Assembly: GCA_018873245.2 (NCBI GenBank) | Contig: JAEMBT020000005.1 | Location: 9,224,001-9,288,000, forward strand | Direction: 5' to 3' | Origin: Archegozetes longisetosus | Taxonomy: Eukaryota > Arthropoda > Arachnida > Sarcoptiformes > Trhypochthoniidae | Length of the DNA stretch: 64,000 nt | Shown: in pieces, positions 34,831 through 44,085 of the stretch | Numbering within the stretch: position 1 is the stretch's first letter | How the letters are laid out: each line of letters begins with the position of its first letter | Made by a program: the position numbers and the translations under genes | The notes under the pieces: model-generated | What the model saw: the letters and a program-made list of their open reading frames with translations, nothing else | Told to the model about the DNA's origin: nothing | Databases searched by the model: none

Positions 34831-36189
34831 TTAGATGGGATCAAAAGTAATGGGACTGTCTTATCTCGTTCTTGATAAAAATTGTAAACATGTTTATGCT
34901 ATAATATTGTGCATTAGAGTAAAAGAAAGTGCACGATGTGATTGCTTGCTTTTCTCGTGCTTTTAGGTGCGATTTCTGTATATGGTCCAAAAGTGGACCA
35001 ACTTCGAGAAAGTGTTACAAACCAAGAACAGCGCGCATTTATTAAGTACCATGTGCTATTGGGTACTCCTGCAGTTAGAGTTCATAGAATGCTAGATAAA
35101 ATAGCTCGCAACCGAGCATTAAGCAAAACACACGTATATAGACTATACAATGAATTTAAGGATGGAAGCCGCCTGAGCAGCGAGGAAGACCCACGCTCAT
35201 GAAAACCTCGCACTGCGACTGATGCAACACACGAAGAAAGACTTAGGGAGCTTTTAAATGAGGGCGAATGCTGGATGACCGAAGATTTGGCCCAGACATT
35301 AGGTATTAGGTACTGCAAGTACCAAAAGGCTTTTTAAGGAGGTAGGGGCGAAGAAAGTTGCCTCGAGATGGGTACGATACAAATTGAAACCAGAACAAAA
35401 GCAGCTGCGTGTGACTATTTCTGCAGAGCATCTTAAAAGATATCATAGTAACTCCGACATGTTGGAAAGAGTTATAGCAATTGATGAAACTTGGCTAAAA
35501 AGCTTTGACCCAAAGGACGCTAAAAGCTCAAAGCAATGGGTTCTGCCTAGTCAAAAACAATATGTTTTTTAAGTTGAAATCTTCGAAATTTTTATATTGT
35601 ATCAGCGGCTTTGTTTTTTGTCGAAGGCCGACCAAAGTCAGAGCAACGATGAGTGACTAGAAGGTAATGATGATCGTAGCGTTTCATCAAAATAGGATTA
35701 TTGGTTACCGAATTTTACCACAAAATTTAAATGTCAATTTTGAAGTTTATCTTAGTTTTTGTCCGAAGTATTGCACCCAGCGATAAGAGAACACCGTATT
35801 AAGAGATCACTCACCCTGTATGACAATGCTAAGCCACATACACATCAAGAAGTTCAAAGATTCTTTAAACGACATCGATGGGAGGAATTGAAACACCCTC
35901 TCCTATAGTCCAGATTTAAACCCCTGCGATTATGATGGTATTGCTAGAATAAAGAGGCCTAACAAAGGAATGAGATTTGCCGATAAGAACAAACTCCACG
36001 CTGCTTATGATAGAGTCATTGAAGATATAAATCTAAACAATGAGGCTACAGGAATAAGACACCTCCCACAGTGGTGGGCCATGGTCACCCAGACGGGGGA
36101 GAATATATTGTATAATCATATTATAATATAACAAATATCTTTTAAAGTCCACGAGTTCTAATAGTCCCATTACTTTTGAACTCCTCTAA
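34831..36189. mobile_element. Mariner element, 1359 bp (CDYDG family, copy 2, full length)
   Basis: Terminal repeats TTAGATGGGATCAAAAGTAA and (reverse complement of the right end) TTAGAGGAGTTCAAAAGTAA, flanked by TA at 34829-34830 and 36190-36191. The target site is confirmed by the empty site in the opposite palindrome arm. It is the most complete member of the family in the window. Confidence 0.93.
34942..36110 (+). pseudogene. Mariner transposase, several frame disruptions
   Basis: The frame starts at 34942 with an HTH region (RALSKTHVYRLYNEFKDGSR), meets a stop after EDPRS, and continues through further stops and frameshifts. Blocks in order: RELLNEGECWMTEDLAQTLG, VASRWVRYKLKPEQKQLRV, ERVIAIDETWLKSFDPKDAK (first Asp), KVMMIVAFHQNRIIGYRIL, LYDNAKPHTH-equivalent (second Asp), EELKHP, YSPDLNPCDYDGIARIKRP (third Asp) and a C-terminal end near ATGIRHLPQWWAMVTQT. 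Thirty-four residues separate the last two catalytic Asp residues, the DD34D hallmark of mariner. Inactive. Confidence 0.88.
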
Positions 36190-36735
36190 TATATGGTTAG
36201 CATAGTTTTGAGTAACCTAAAGCAAAATAAATCCAAGTTAGAGTGATAAATCATGCACATATGTATGAGTGATAGGATAGTTACATGAAATTCTCAAGAT
36301 ACATCTCAGTTAGGATTACAATTTCAAGCTTTAAATTGTATTTTTCCTAACCATACACTTGTACTTGAATATAAGTTAACTTCTATAAGTGCATGGCTAG
36401 AAATAATACAATTAAAAGGTTGAAACAGTAATCCTGATTGAAATATAATAGAGATTTGAGGATTTCATGTAACTATTCTATTGTTCATACATATGTGCAT
36501 GATTTATCACTCTAACTTGGATTTATTTTGCTTTAGGTCACTCAAAACTTTGCTAACCATATAGTAAATGCTATTGAGTTTTGCATTGATTAACAATTTT
36601 CAAAAGTTAATAGATTGTTCTCTTGTGCAGATCAGCCGATTTGAATAGCATTTATGATCATCTCATATCATAACTAATTCACGGTAAAATATTTTCAAAA
36701 TTCGTTACTTTGTAATCAGATACTTTCCTTGTTAG

Positions 36736-37367
36736 ATTTAGAAATTTAGACATAATATGCACACATTATAGTTGAAATAAAATCTTTCATAAATTGGTTG
36801 AGTTTCATTTGTTAATGGATAGTCGGATTTTTGTGATGAAATTTCATACACCGTGTATAATCTCGGTTAACACGTCTCGTTATGACGCGTGAAAAGGTGT
36901 ACGACTTATCGTTTTACGATCTTGGGAATGTGCCTGTCGGTGTTTGCTGTAAAATTGAATCCCATTATTGAAGAGATCACAATTTCAATATTTTAGTTGA
37001 ATATAGTTTTCGGAGATTTAGTACTATTTATCTCAATTTAATTGAGAATATTTATAAACTACCTCATTATAAAAATGAGGATCATAGCAATCGATGCCCA
37101 ATTAAAGTTATATAAAAATAAGAATATGACGAAATTTAATGCAGATTCGGAAAAGCGTTTTAATTGTTTGAAAAGTTTAGAGAAATTCTTCTAATATGGT
37201 TTTATTAATTGATTAAATAGTCTTGAAAAGTCTAATTATCATAATTTTAATAAATTTACTGCTTGAATAAGGATTTAAATATTCAACCAAAATATTTCAG
37301 AATATTTGATAATCAAGTTTTACAAAAATTGATTTGTTTTGGATAAATCGCATTGATTCCATGATTG
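36736..37367. other. Intergenic, 3' of the acidic-tailed TIMP-like gene
   Basis: No gene or repeat recognised. Confidence 0.45.
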
Positions 37368-38243
37368 TTATGTTCGTCTTGATTCACCAGATCCACCAGA
37401 TTCACCATTTACTGAAATACCAGTTCCTTTGTTAGTGTTACCATCTACAGGACTAGAGTTGTGAAATTCTGTTAAGTCAATGCTACTATCAATAGAATTG
37501 CCATCATCTGTGATTCCATCTCTCATATTCTCGTCAGAATTGAAATCAGTAGCACTTTCATTAGTAGAATCTATTTTAGATTCACCAGAATCTTCGTTTA
37601 TAGTATTTGAATCATTAGTATCTAGAAAATCGACTTCGGAATAATCAGGATCGCCATTATCCAAAGCATCAGGATATCCATCAATAGAATCTTCATGATT
37701 AGGGTCAAGCTTGTTAGGATAAGGGTTTTCATCATCGCTACAATTGCCATTATCTGGATTTTCAGTAGTAGGCTCATTGCCCGGAGTAGGCTCCGGAGGT
37801 CCTTGGCCGTTACAAGTCAATTTTTTGTAATCTTTTAAGAAAAATTTTATCTCATTTGGAGACATTTCTTTAAGAGTTTTGCCGAAATCGCACGTAGTAG
37901 TTCGAACTTTAATCCCTGTCTTATCGGCTTTTCCAGTTATGCGATAAATCTTAGATAGACGGAATTCTCGACCACAAGAATCGAGGCCACTTGGAGTCCA
38001 AATGATCCCCCTAGATAATAGTTCTCTTGACCGCTGGTCCGTTTTATAGTACCTAAGAACTTTAATGCGATAATGAGAAGTTTTGTCGACGGAATCATAT
38101 CTTATAGATTTGATCAAAACTTTGGCCGTAAAATCAGTATCGCAAAACAGACTTTCAATGCTCTTCTGAGCACATGAACAGGCGTTAGATTCAGAAACCA
38201 CACAAACGAATATAAAAAGGAATAAAGATTTTATTACTGTCAT
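37368..38243 (-). CDS. Secreted TIMP/NTR-like protein with acidic tail
   Basis: Single-exon, 291 residues. A 21-residue signal peptide (MTVIKSLFLFIFVCVVSESNA) is followed by CSC, exactly the N-terminus of many TIMPs, whose free Cys1 amino group and residue 2 enter the metalloproteinase active site. Further Cys at mature position 13 (SLFC), then DSCGREF, TTCDFG and LTCNG complete the six-Cys TIMP N-domain pattern (three disulfides expected). The region from about residue 150 is Asp/Asn/Ser/Glu-rich with few hydrophobic residues, ending GESGGSGESRRT; likely disordered and strongly negative. It is paralogous to the proteins at 15292 and 49922. Of the three it has the most inhibitor-like N-terminus (Ser at position 2). 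Metalloproteinase inhibition is inferred, not shown. Confidence 0.87.
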   Translation of the reverse strand: MTVIKSLFLFIFVCVVSESNACSCAQKSIESLFCDTDFTAKVLIKSIRYDSVDKTSHYRIKVLRYYKTDQRSRELLSRGIIWTPSGLDSCGREFRLSKIYRITGKADKTGIKVRTTTCDFGKTLKEMSPNEIKFFLKDYKKLTCNGQGPPEPTPGNEPTTENPDNGNCSDDENPYPNKLDPNHEDSIDGYPDALDNGDPDYSEVDFLDTNDSNTINEDSGESKIDSTNESATDFNSDENMRDGITDDGNSIDSSIDLTEFHNSSPVDGNTNKGTGISVNGESGGSGESRRT

Positions 38244-38327
38244 AATAAGTTAGATTTTTCTTTTATCACTTTTCTTTTAAATTAAACAGAATTTCTATTC
38301 ATTCAAAAGTTTTCTAATCATTTGAAA

Positions 38328-38357
38328 AGTGAGTGAATAGAACAGTCAATATTTATA
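38328..38357 (-). promoter_or_regulatory. Candidate TATA box and initiator for 37368-38243 gene
   Basis: On the minus strand TATAAATA (38357-38350) is followed about 25 bases later by TCACTCACT (around 38336-38328), an arthropod-like initiator. This would give a 5' leader of about 85 bases. Based on motif and spacing only. Confidence 0.4.
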
Positions 38358-39019
38358 TCATATGAAGATCATTAATTTTTAAATGATATATGTTTTTGAG
38401 CCTTCTCGAAGCCAACACATGTTATTTTATGACTGTAGTTTTATCGCAGTTTTAGAACCAGAAATAACTATTATATGCTTATTCTCATTTTAAAAACATC
38501 ATATTAAAATTCAAAACTTTGAGTTGGATTGAAAGTTGTAGAAAGTTTAATGAACTTTCAACTGCTATTTTAATTAAAAAATAAATGAAAGATGAGAATA
38601 TTCTATAGAAATGATATTTGAAAAAATTAAATAATCTAAATTTGCGTAATATTTGAACAGCTTTCTCTAATTTCTAAGAGAACTGAAGATTTGTGAAATA
38701 AAATTGAGATAGAGCATGGATTGAAGTTTTTAAAGCCATATGAAGAATAAAATTTTTCAATTATCGATGATGAAGGAGAATTATTTATTTCAATGAGTAT
38801 TAGTTGATAAATTCTAATTAAAGACCTAAAAACGCAATGAATGTACTGAGAATTAAGATACAAAACCATTATTATACTGTTGAGTGATAAGACAAACTTT
38901 ATAATTTTCGCTATGTTTTAATTATGTCTTAGGTAAGATCTTACTTCAAGCCTTGTGATTCTTTTAGCCATTCATCATATATTCCACTGTCTACTGGTTT
39001 GATAAAATTTTTAAATAAA
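38358..39019. other. Intergenic, nothing recognised
   Basis: A+T-rich; no recognisable element before the mariner left end at 39022. Confidence 0.45.
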
Positions 39020-39308
39020 TATTAGATGGTACAAGAATAAATTGCGCTATACAATCTTGCCATTGACAAATTTGTAGACATGTTAATGCTATAGTATGGT
39101 GCATTAGAGTGAGAGAAAGTTGATGATGTGGCCGCTTATATTTTATATACTCTCAAGCGTTCCTTTTGCTTGTGGTACAAAAATGGACCCACATCGAGCT
39201 AGTGTTACAAGTCAAGAACAGCATACACTAATTAAGTGTCATATTCTATTGAATCCTTCTATTGGAGTTCATAGAACGCTGGACAAAGTGGTTCACAGAA
39301 GCGCAATA

Positions 39309-39735
39309 AATTGTGGCAGAGGTTAATATCTGACCACAATTTTAGAGATAATCTCAAGATTTTAACTCAAGAATTGAGTGAATGTGTGTCCAAATGATAC
39401 TCGAGTCGATTAATACCCAAAATTACAATCAGTTTATTGACATTTAATCGACACTTGAATACAAATAGATTTCAGACATAAGACGAACAAATAGTATCTA
39501 AACTATTGGCCGAAAGAATGAGACTTTTGGTGAGGCTTTTGACAATGTCCTCAAGGATTGACTGAATTGTGTCTTAACTCCTACTGAGAGGTGTATCTTA
39601 AGGGATACTTAAATACGACTGAATTACAGGAAAGGGAAATAGTTTTTTGTATAGTGTGCTGAACATGTGACTAGGAGCTGTAGTTTTGATTGAGTCAGCT
39701 CTGACTCAAAATAAAAGACTTATATTATATAACTT
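39309..39735. other. Unidentified insert in mariner copy 3
   Basis: Alignment with the mariner at 34831 loses similarity just after GCAATAA and resumes near TTGCATAATTTATATTATGAATTT. The intervening 420-odd bases have no recognisable terminal repeat or coding content. A short inverted string GAGTCAGCTCTGACTC lies near its right end. Confidence 0.5.
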
Positions 39736-39830
39736 ATACTAGTGTTGCATAATTTATATTATGAATTTAAGGATAAAATTCACCTAAGTAGAGAGGTTGT
39801 TCCTCATCCAAGGAGATTTCGTAATACAAC

Positions 39831-40324
39831 TAGTGTTGTAAATAGAAAATTTCTAGAAACTTTCTCGAGAGATAATTTCTCTTCAAAGATTGAGAAATTT
39901 TCTCATTGTGAACCTCTCATAGGATGACATAAAACTCTTATTAAAACAAAGTTAAGTAATAGAAAATAATTTTTATTAATAAAATCATTAACTTATTAAT
40001 TGATATTCAAATTCGCTAAAATACATTTCATATTTATTTTAAAAATTACAGATATCAAAAAGTAATCATCATTTATATAAAACTTTTCCGGTTTACCAAA
40101 CAATTAATTTTTTAAAGGTATTTATCTAAAAATATCTACGTGTACTACATTCATAAGGAATGAAAAACACCTATTAAAACATTCTACTTTTTCATGAATC
40201 TGAGGCACATTATATTTCAATTGAAAAAAATTTCTATGCCCTAGAGATAATTCGAGAAATATTTCTAGAAACTTTCTAGAAAGTTTCTCGTCAAAAGATA
40301 ATTTCGAGAAATTTTTCAACACTA
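39831..40324. mobile_element. hAT-type MITE, 494 bp, inside mariner copy 3
   Basis: Begins TAGTGTTGTAAATAG and ends CAACACTA with a perfect 8-bp target duplication AATACAAC (39823-39830 and 40325-40332). Same family as the copies at 1720, 9840 and 13977. Its position shows it arrived after the mariner. Confidence 0.9.
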
Positions 40325-40860
40325 AATACAACTGATATAATACACAAAGTAGGACATAAGAGGCTTTAAAATGAGAGCAATTACTGAAAGAGCGACGATT
40401 CGGCCCAAATACCATGTAATGGGACCTCTAGTACAAAAAAATCTCTTGACGGTGGCAAGGGTGAAAAGATAGCCTCGAGGTGGATACTACAAGAATTAAA
40501 ATAGGAACAAAAGAAGTGTGCGCTCATATTTCTGCAGAACACATTGAAAGATGTAATAATAACCCTGATATTCTGGAAAAAATTATAGCAATCGATGAAA
40601 CCTGGTTGAAAAGCTACAACCCAAGATATGCTAAAAGTTGATGTCAATGGATCCTACTTAGCCAAAGGCAGTGAGTTCCTTGATTTAAATTTTAGAAATT
40701 TAAAAATTATGTAAGCAGCTTTGTTGTTCGTGGCGTGTCAAACAAAGCCAGAGTAACGATGTGACCGGAAGGTAATTATGATCATAGCGTTTTATCGAGA
40801 TCACGTGATAGCTTATCAAATTTAATCAAGATATACAATTATGGATAAAAGAACACCACA

Positions 40861-40940
40861 CTTCGAGATCACTAGTCTTACACGATAGTGCTACACCACA
40901 CTTCGAGATCACTAGTCTTACACGATAGTGCTACACCACA
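40861..40940. repeat. Perfect 40-bp tandem duplication
   Basis: The 40-base unit starting CTTCGAGATCACTAGTCTTA occurs twice head-to-tail without a mismatch, inside mariner copy 3 just before the second catalytic Asp region. Identity implies a recent local duplication. Confidence 0.97.
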
Positions 40941-40987
40941 CAAACATCAAAAACTTCAAGAATTCTTCAAATGACATCATTGGGAGG

Positions 40988-41330
40988 TTGTTGTTGTTGT
41001 TTTGTTCCCCCTGTACGGCCCCACAACTAAGGACAGGGGTTGCTGCTTTTACTCAGTAATATTGCAGCGAGGATGGTGTCACCGTTTTAAGAGGGCACAC
41101 CTGAGCCCTCCGAGTCTGTCGTCTGGTAGTCTCAGTGACCAGACTCTACCGAGTTACGTCCCTCGGTTTAGGACCGCGGTCGTCGAATATCCCCCTGAGC
41201 CTTCTCTTCCCTCCCGGCCCAGTGTTACCTGGATAGAAGGAAGCAGTACACCACAGCGGGATTCGAACCCGCTCCCCAAGGGTTGCTCTGTCAGCGTCTT
41301 GACCACTACGCCAACAGACTTGGGTTGGGT
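40988..41330 (-). mobile_element. tRNA-derived SINE, 343 bp, GC-rich
   Basis: On the minus strand the 5' part has a pol III A box (TGGCGTAGTGGTCAAG) and B box (GGGTTCGAATCCCGC) at normal tRNA spacing, followed by a roughly 240-bp GC-rich body and a 3' tail ACAAAACAACAACAACAA. It is bracketed by a perfect 12-bp target duplication ATCATTGGGAGG (40976-40987 and 41331-41342), the sign of LINE-mediated retroposition. The host site is mariner copy 3, at the conserved HxWEEL region. Its base composition is strikingly unlike the surrounding A+T-rich DNA. A 121-codon plus-strand frame across it is spurious. Confidence 0.92.
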
Positions 41331-41648
41331 ATCATTGGGAGGTGCTAAAATTCCTCTATATTCCTGATATGGATTCCTGCAGCTATGATGGTATTGCCAG
41401 AATAAAGAGGACTAATAAAGGAAAGAGATTTGCTAATGAGGATTAGCTTAAAGCTACTTAGGATAAAATTATTAACGAAACAAATCTGAAAAAGAAACTA
41501 CAGGAATACAGCACTACCCAGAGCAATGGACTGTAGTCACCCAGACAGTGGGAGAATACTGTATATTGAACAGCTATATGATAATATAATAAGCATCTTT
41601 TAATTCCATGCTTTTAAATTATGCAATTTATTTTTGTATCATGTAGTA

Positions 41649-42938
41649 TTTTTTAAATGATTTTATTCCAAAAACTAGTTTTATAACAATGAAAAATTTT
41701 CACACCATCGAGTGTTTTAATCCGAACTAAGAGTAACCCAAAACTGGGAATGAACATAGATATATTCTTCATCTTTATCTCAGAACATGGAATTTCACAA
41801 CAGATATCTCAAGATGTTTTCTCAAGCCTTCGCAGATATTTTTCTTGAAGGTGTTATACGGAGGATAAAACACATTTTAATCGATAACATCCAAATACTT
41901 AGAATCGAAAGGCTTGGAAACACTTTTATACATTAATTTCGATTCGAGACTAAAAATCATGCACCATTATATCTTGATCATAGTATTTATAAGCAAAACG
42001 ATTCATTAGTGAAGAGTCAGCGATAGCTATGTGTTACTATTTTATTTCAAATAGATGTTCTTAAATATCTATACTTTATTCCACTACTTTTATGAAGTAG
42101 TCGAAAATTATAAACTTTTCTTACTTTGATTTTAAATAATAATAGAAATTACAAAGTTGGTATAAAGCAAACAGTTTCGGCTTCTGCTCAAGCCTTCTTC
42201 AACACAGTGATTTGAATTAGAAATAGACTCATCTTTTAGGTGTAACTCATTTTTTATTGTATTCATTGAGAGAAAAATATAAGAATAATTCACTAAATAG
42301 TAGACTTGAATTTTAAGCATTACAATTTTTATCATGAGTAATTGAAGATACAATAATATTCTATTTAAGACACAGCCCTGCGGCAGAAAATGCTCAAATA
42401 TTCAGTGTTTGTGACAAGCACTATCAATGTATTTTACCTGAATCGATTTTCATATGACCACATTCTTCGGGCATTTTAAACTGAAAGTCAAGTGTGCTTA
42501 AATTTAGCCACTTAATTCCGTATTTAATTTTAAAAATTAAATTAAGAAGTTGTTAATTTTAGTAAAATAATAAAGACAAGGTTCCTAAGCAGGACATTAT
42601 ACCTTCAATTGTAGTTTACATTTTTGTTGTCAAAAAATAAAAAGGATTTTTAATTTTTGACCATAAATTATCGCAACAGTTAAACGTTTAATCAAACTTT
42701 TATCGAGCACCTTCTCAGAGTTCATGAAAAACCAGCTAATAATACAGTGCAACTCAATAGCCCATAGGAGAGAATAAATCTTAGAGTATCATTGCGTGAC
42801 TTTCGTATGGGTTCACGCAAAATAATATTCTAATATTTCCAAAAATTCGAGAGGTTTCTAAATAATTTAATGATCAGTGAGAGATCTAATGGTATTAATA
42901 TCGGGGTGCAGAAAATTATTTTACATTTTATATTTCTA
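41649..42938. other. Intergenic, nothing recognised
   Basis: No gene, terminal repeat or transposase remnant identified. Confidence 0.45.
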
Positions 42939-43038
42939 AACCAGGATAACAATGATGCATAAATAAATCAAAGGACTATCGACTAAATAGCGCATCAGTA
43001 ATACAATTAATCAGAAAGGTTAAAATTTGAAGTCATTT

Positions 43039-43163
43039 GAAGAGCTTATTTCCAAAAGGGCTTAAGTGCCTATATTATGGGATCCGTTACTTTGAGCGTC
43101 CGCTATGACCTATACGGAACTTTATAATATAGACACTTAAGCCCTTTTGGAAATAAGCTCTTC
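43039..43163. repeat. 125-bp hairpin element in left arm
   Basis: Arms GAAGAGCTTATTTCCAAAAG and CTTTTGGAAATAAGCTCTTC are perfectly complementary over about 40 bp. The opposing arm of the host palindrome lacks it, so it is an insertion. ATTT or CATTT repeats at its edges may be its target duplication. Confidence 0.85.
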
Positions 43164-43840
43164 ATTTACAGATCGTTGTTCAATACAAAAACAAAACTTT
43201 ACAAAAATTTATTGCCAAACAGCAAGACTAAAATTGATTATGTATACCATTCAAAAAATATACCCTCTCACCATTTCGATACATTGCTTACTTGAGCCAA
43301 TTACAGTAAATTAATGAATCATCAATACAATTAAATCTCTATAAGGTTACTCTTTGGAACAACGTTATGTGGCATATCAGCATCAAACTTGGTATACAGA
43401 TAGTACTCGGCGAGTAGAGAAAAAATTACAATTGATATACCTGCCGCAAATCGAAGGGAATGAAGTTACAAACTTTTCTAGTCGAAGGCATAAACTGATA
43501 TATCAAGAGTAGATCTAAATATATATACATAACTAAAGATGAAAAATAAGAACTTTTTTAATCCAAATTAGGTTATGTTGAGTTGAGTTTCCTATTATGT
43601 GTTAATCAGTAAAATTAAGTAATGACAACATAAGAAGTAGAATAATTTTCTGCGCTCTGGATACCATTGGCTCAATGTAAGCAATGTATCGAATTGGGGA
43701 AGGGGAGGGAATATATTTTAGAGTGATGTATATGGTCAATTTAAATGTTGCTGTTTGGCAATAAATTTTTGTAAAAGCTTTGATTTTGTGTCTGACAATA
43801 ATCTCCAAATGACTTAAAGCTTTAGTCTTTCTGAATAATC

Positions 43841-44017
43841 GGGTATTTAATTTTGGATCTTTGGGCGAGTATCTCGCAATGCATTGAATAGCACTTTAAA
43901 CTTATGTTTCTTTCAATACACGCGCGAAGTATCTATCTTTTTATAAACATAAATTCATAAACAATCTGTCAAAATACGAAGCACCGCATAGTCGCCCAAA
44001 GATTCAAAAATAGGTAC
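43841..44017. repeat. 177-bp palindromic MITE in right arm
   Basis: Ends GGGTATTTAATTTTGGATCT and (reverse complement of the right end) GTACCTATTTTTGAATCTTT; the shared core is GATCTTTGGGCGA/TCGCCCAAAGATT. It interrupts the right arm only. Different sequence from the 43039 hairpin. Confidence 0.75.
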
Positions 44018-44085
44018 TCAATTGTATCGCTGATGCACTATTTAGTCAATAGTCTTTTGATTCATGCATCATTTTTATACTGGTT

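Larger units (their letters stand above)
34657..36735. mobile_element. Near-perfect palindromic foldback with mariner in left arm
   Basis: Arms begin ACAAGGGAAGTATCTGATTA on the left and its near-complement TAATCAGATACTTTCCTTGT on the right, and stay paired to an axis near 36370. Excluding the mariner (34831-36189) the unit is about 718 bp with few mismatches between the arms. Non-coding. The right arm reads CATTTACTATATGGTTAGC (in reverse complement) where the left arm holds the mariner, so it is the empty site. The extent of pairing implies a long cruciform or hairpin capacity. Confidence 0.88.
39022..41646. mobile_element. Mariner (CDYDG family, copy 3) broken by three insertions
   Basis: Left end TTAGATGGTACAAGAATAAA and right end (reverse complement of ..TTTTTGTATCATGTAG) correspond to the ends of the full-length copy at 34831; TA flanks are at 39020-39021 and 41647-41648. 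The transposase on the plus strand is interrupted by an unknown insert (about 39309-39735), a hAT MITE (39831-40324) and a SINE (40988-41330). Recognisable blocks include NQEQ/SQEQHTLIKCHILLN near the start, the first Asp region IAIDETWLKSY, and the C-terminal GIARIKRTNKGKRFAN. Heavily decayed; dead. Confidence 0.85.
42939..44085. mobile_element. Large palindromic element with nested palindromes
   Basis: The ends pair as AACCAGGATAACAATGATGC against the complement of GCATCATTTTTATACTGGTT. Pairing continues through GACTATCGACTAAATAGCGC, then ACAAAAATTTATTGCCAAAC and TCGATACATTGCTTAC further in. The axis lies near 43450-43550. Each arm is interrupted at a different place by a smaller palindrome (43039-43163 on the left, 43841-44017 on the right), and each interruption is absent from the other arm. 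Non-coding; no target duplication recognised. Confidence 0.85.

Noticed and set aside
41225..41320. A tRNA gene on the minus strand
   Set aside because: A and B boxes are good but the acceptor stem does not pair and a 240-bp body, tail and target duplication follow; it is the head of a SINE.
41002..41367. A 121-codon plus-strand frame in GC-rich DNA
   Set aside because: It runs antisense across the SINE and into mariner sequence; no domain.
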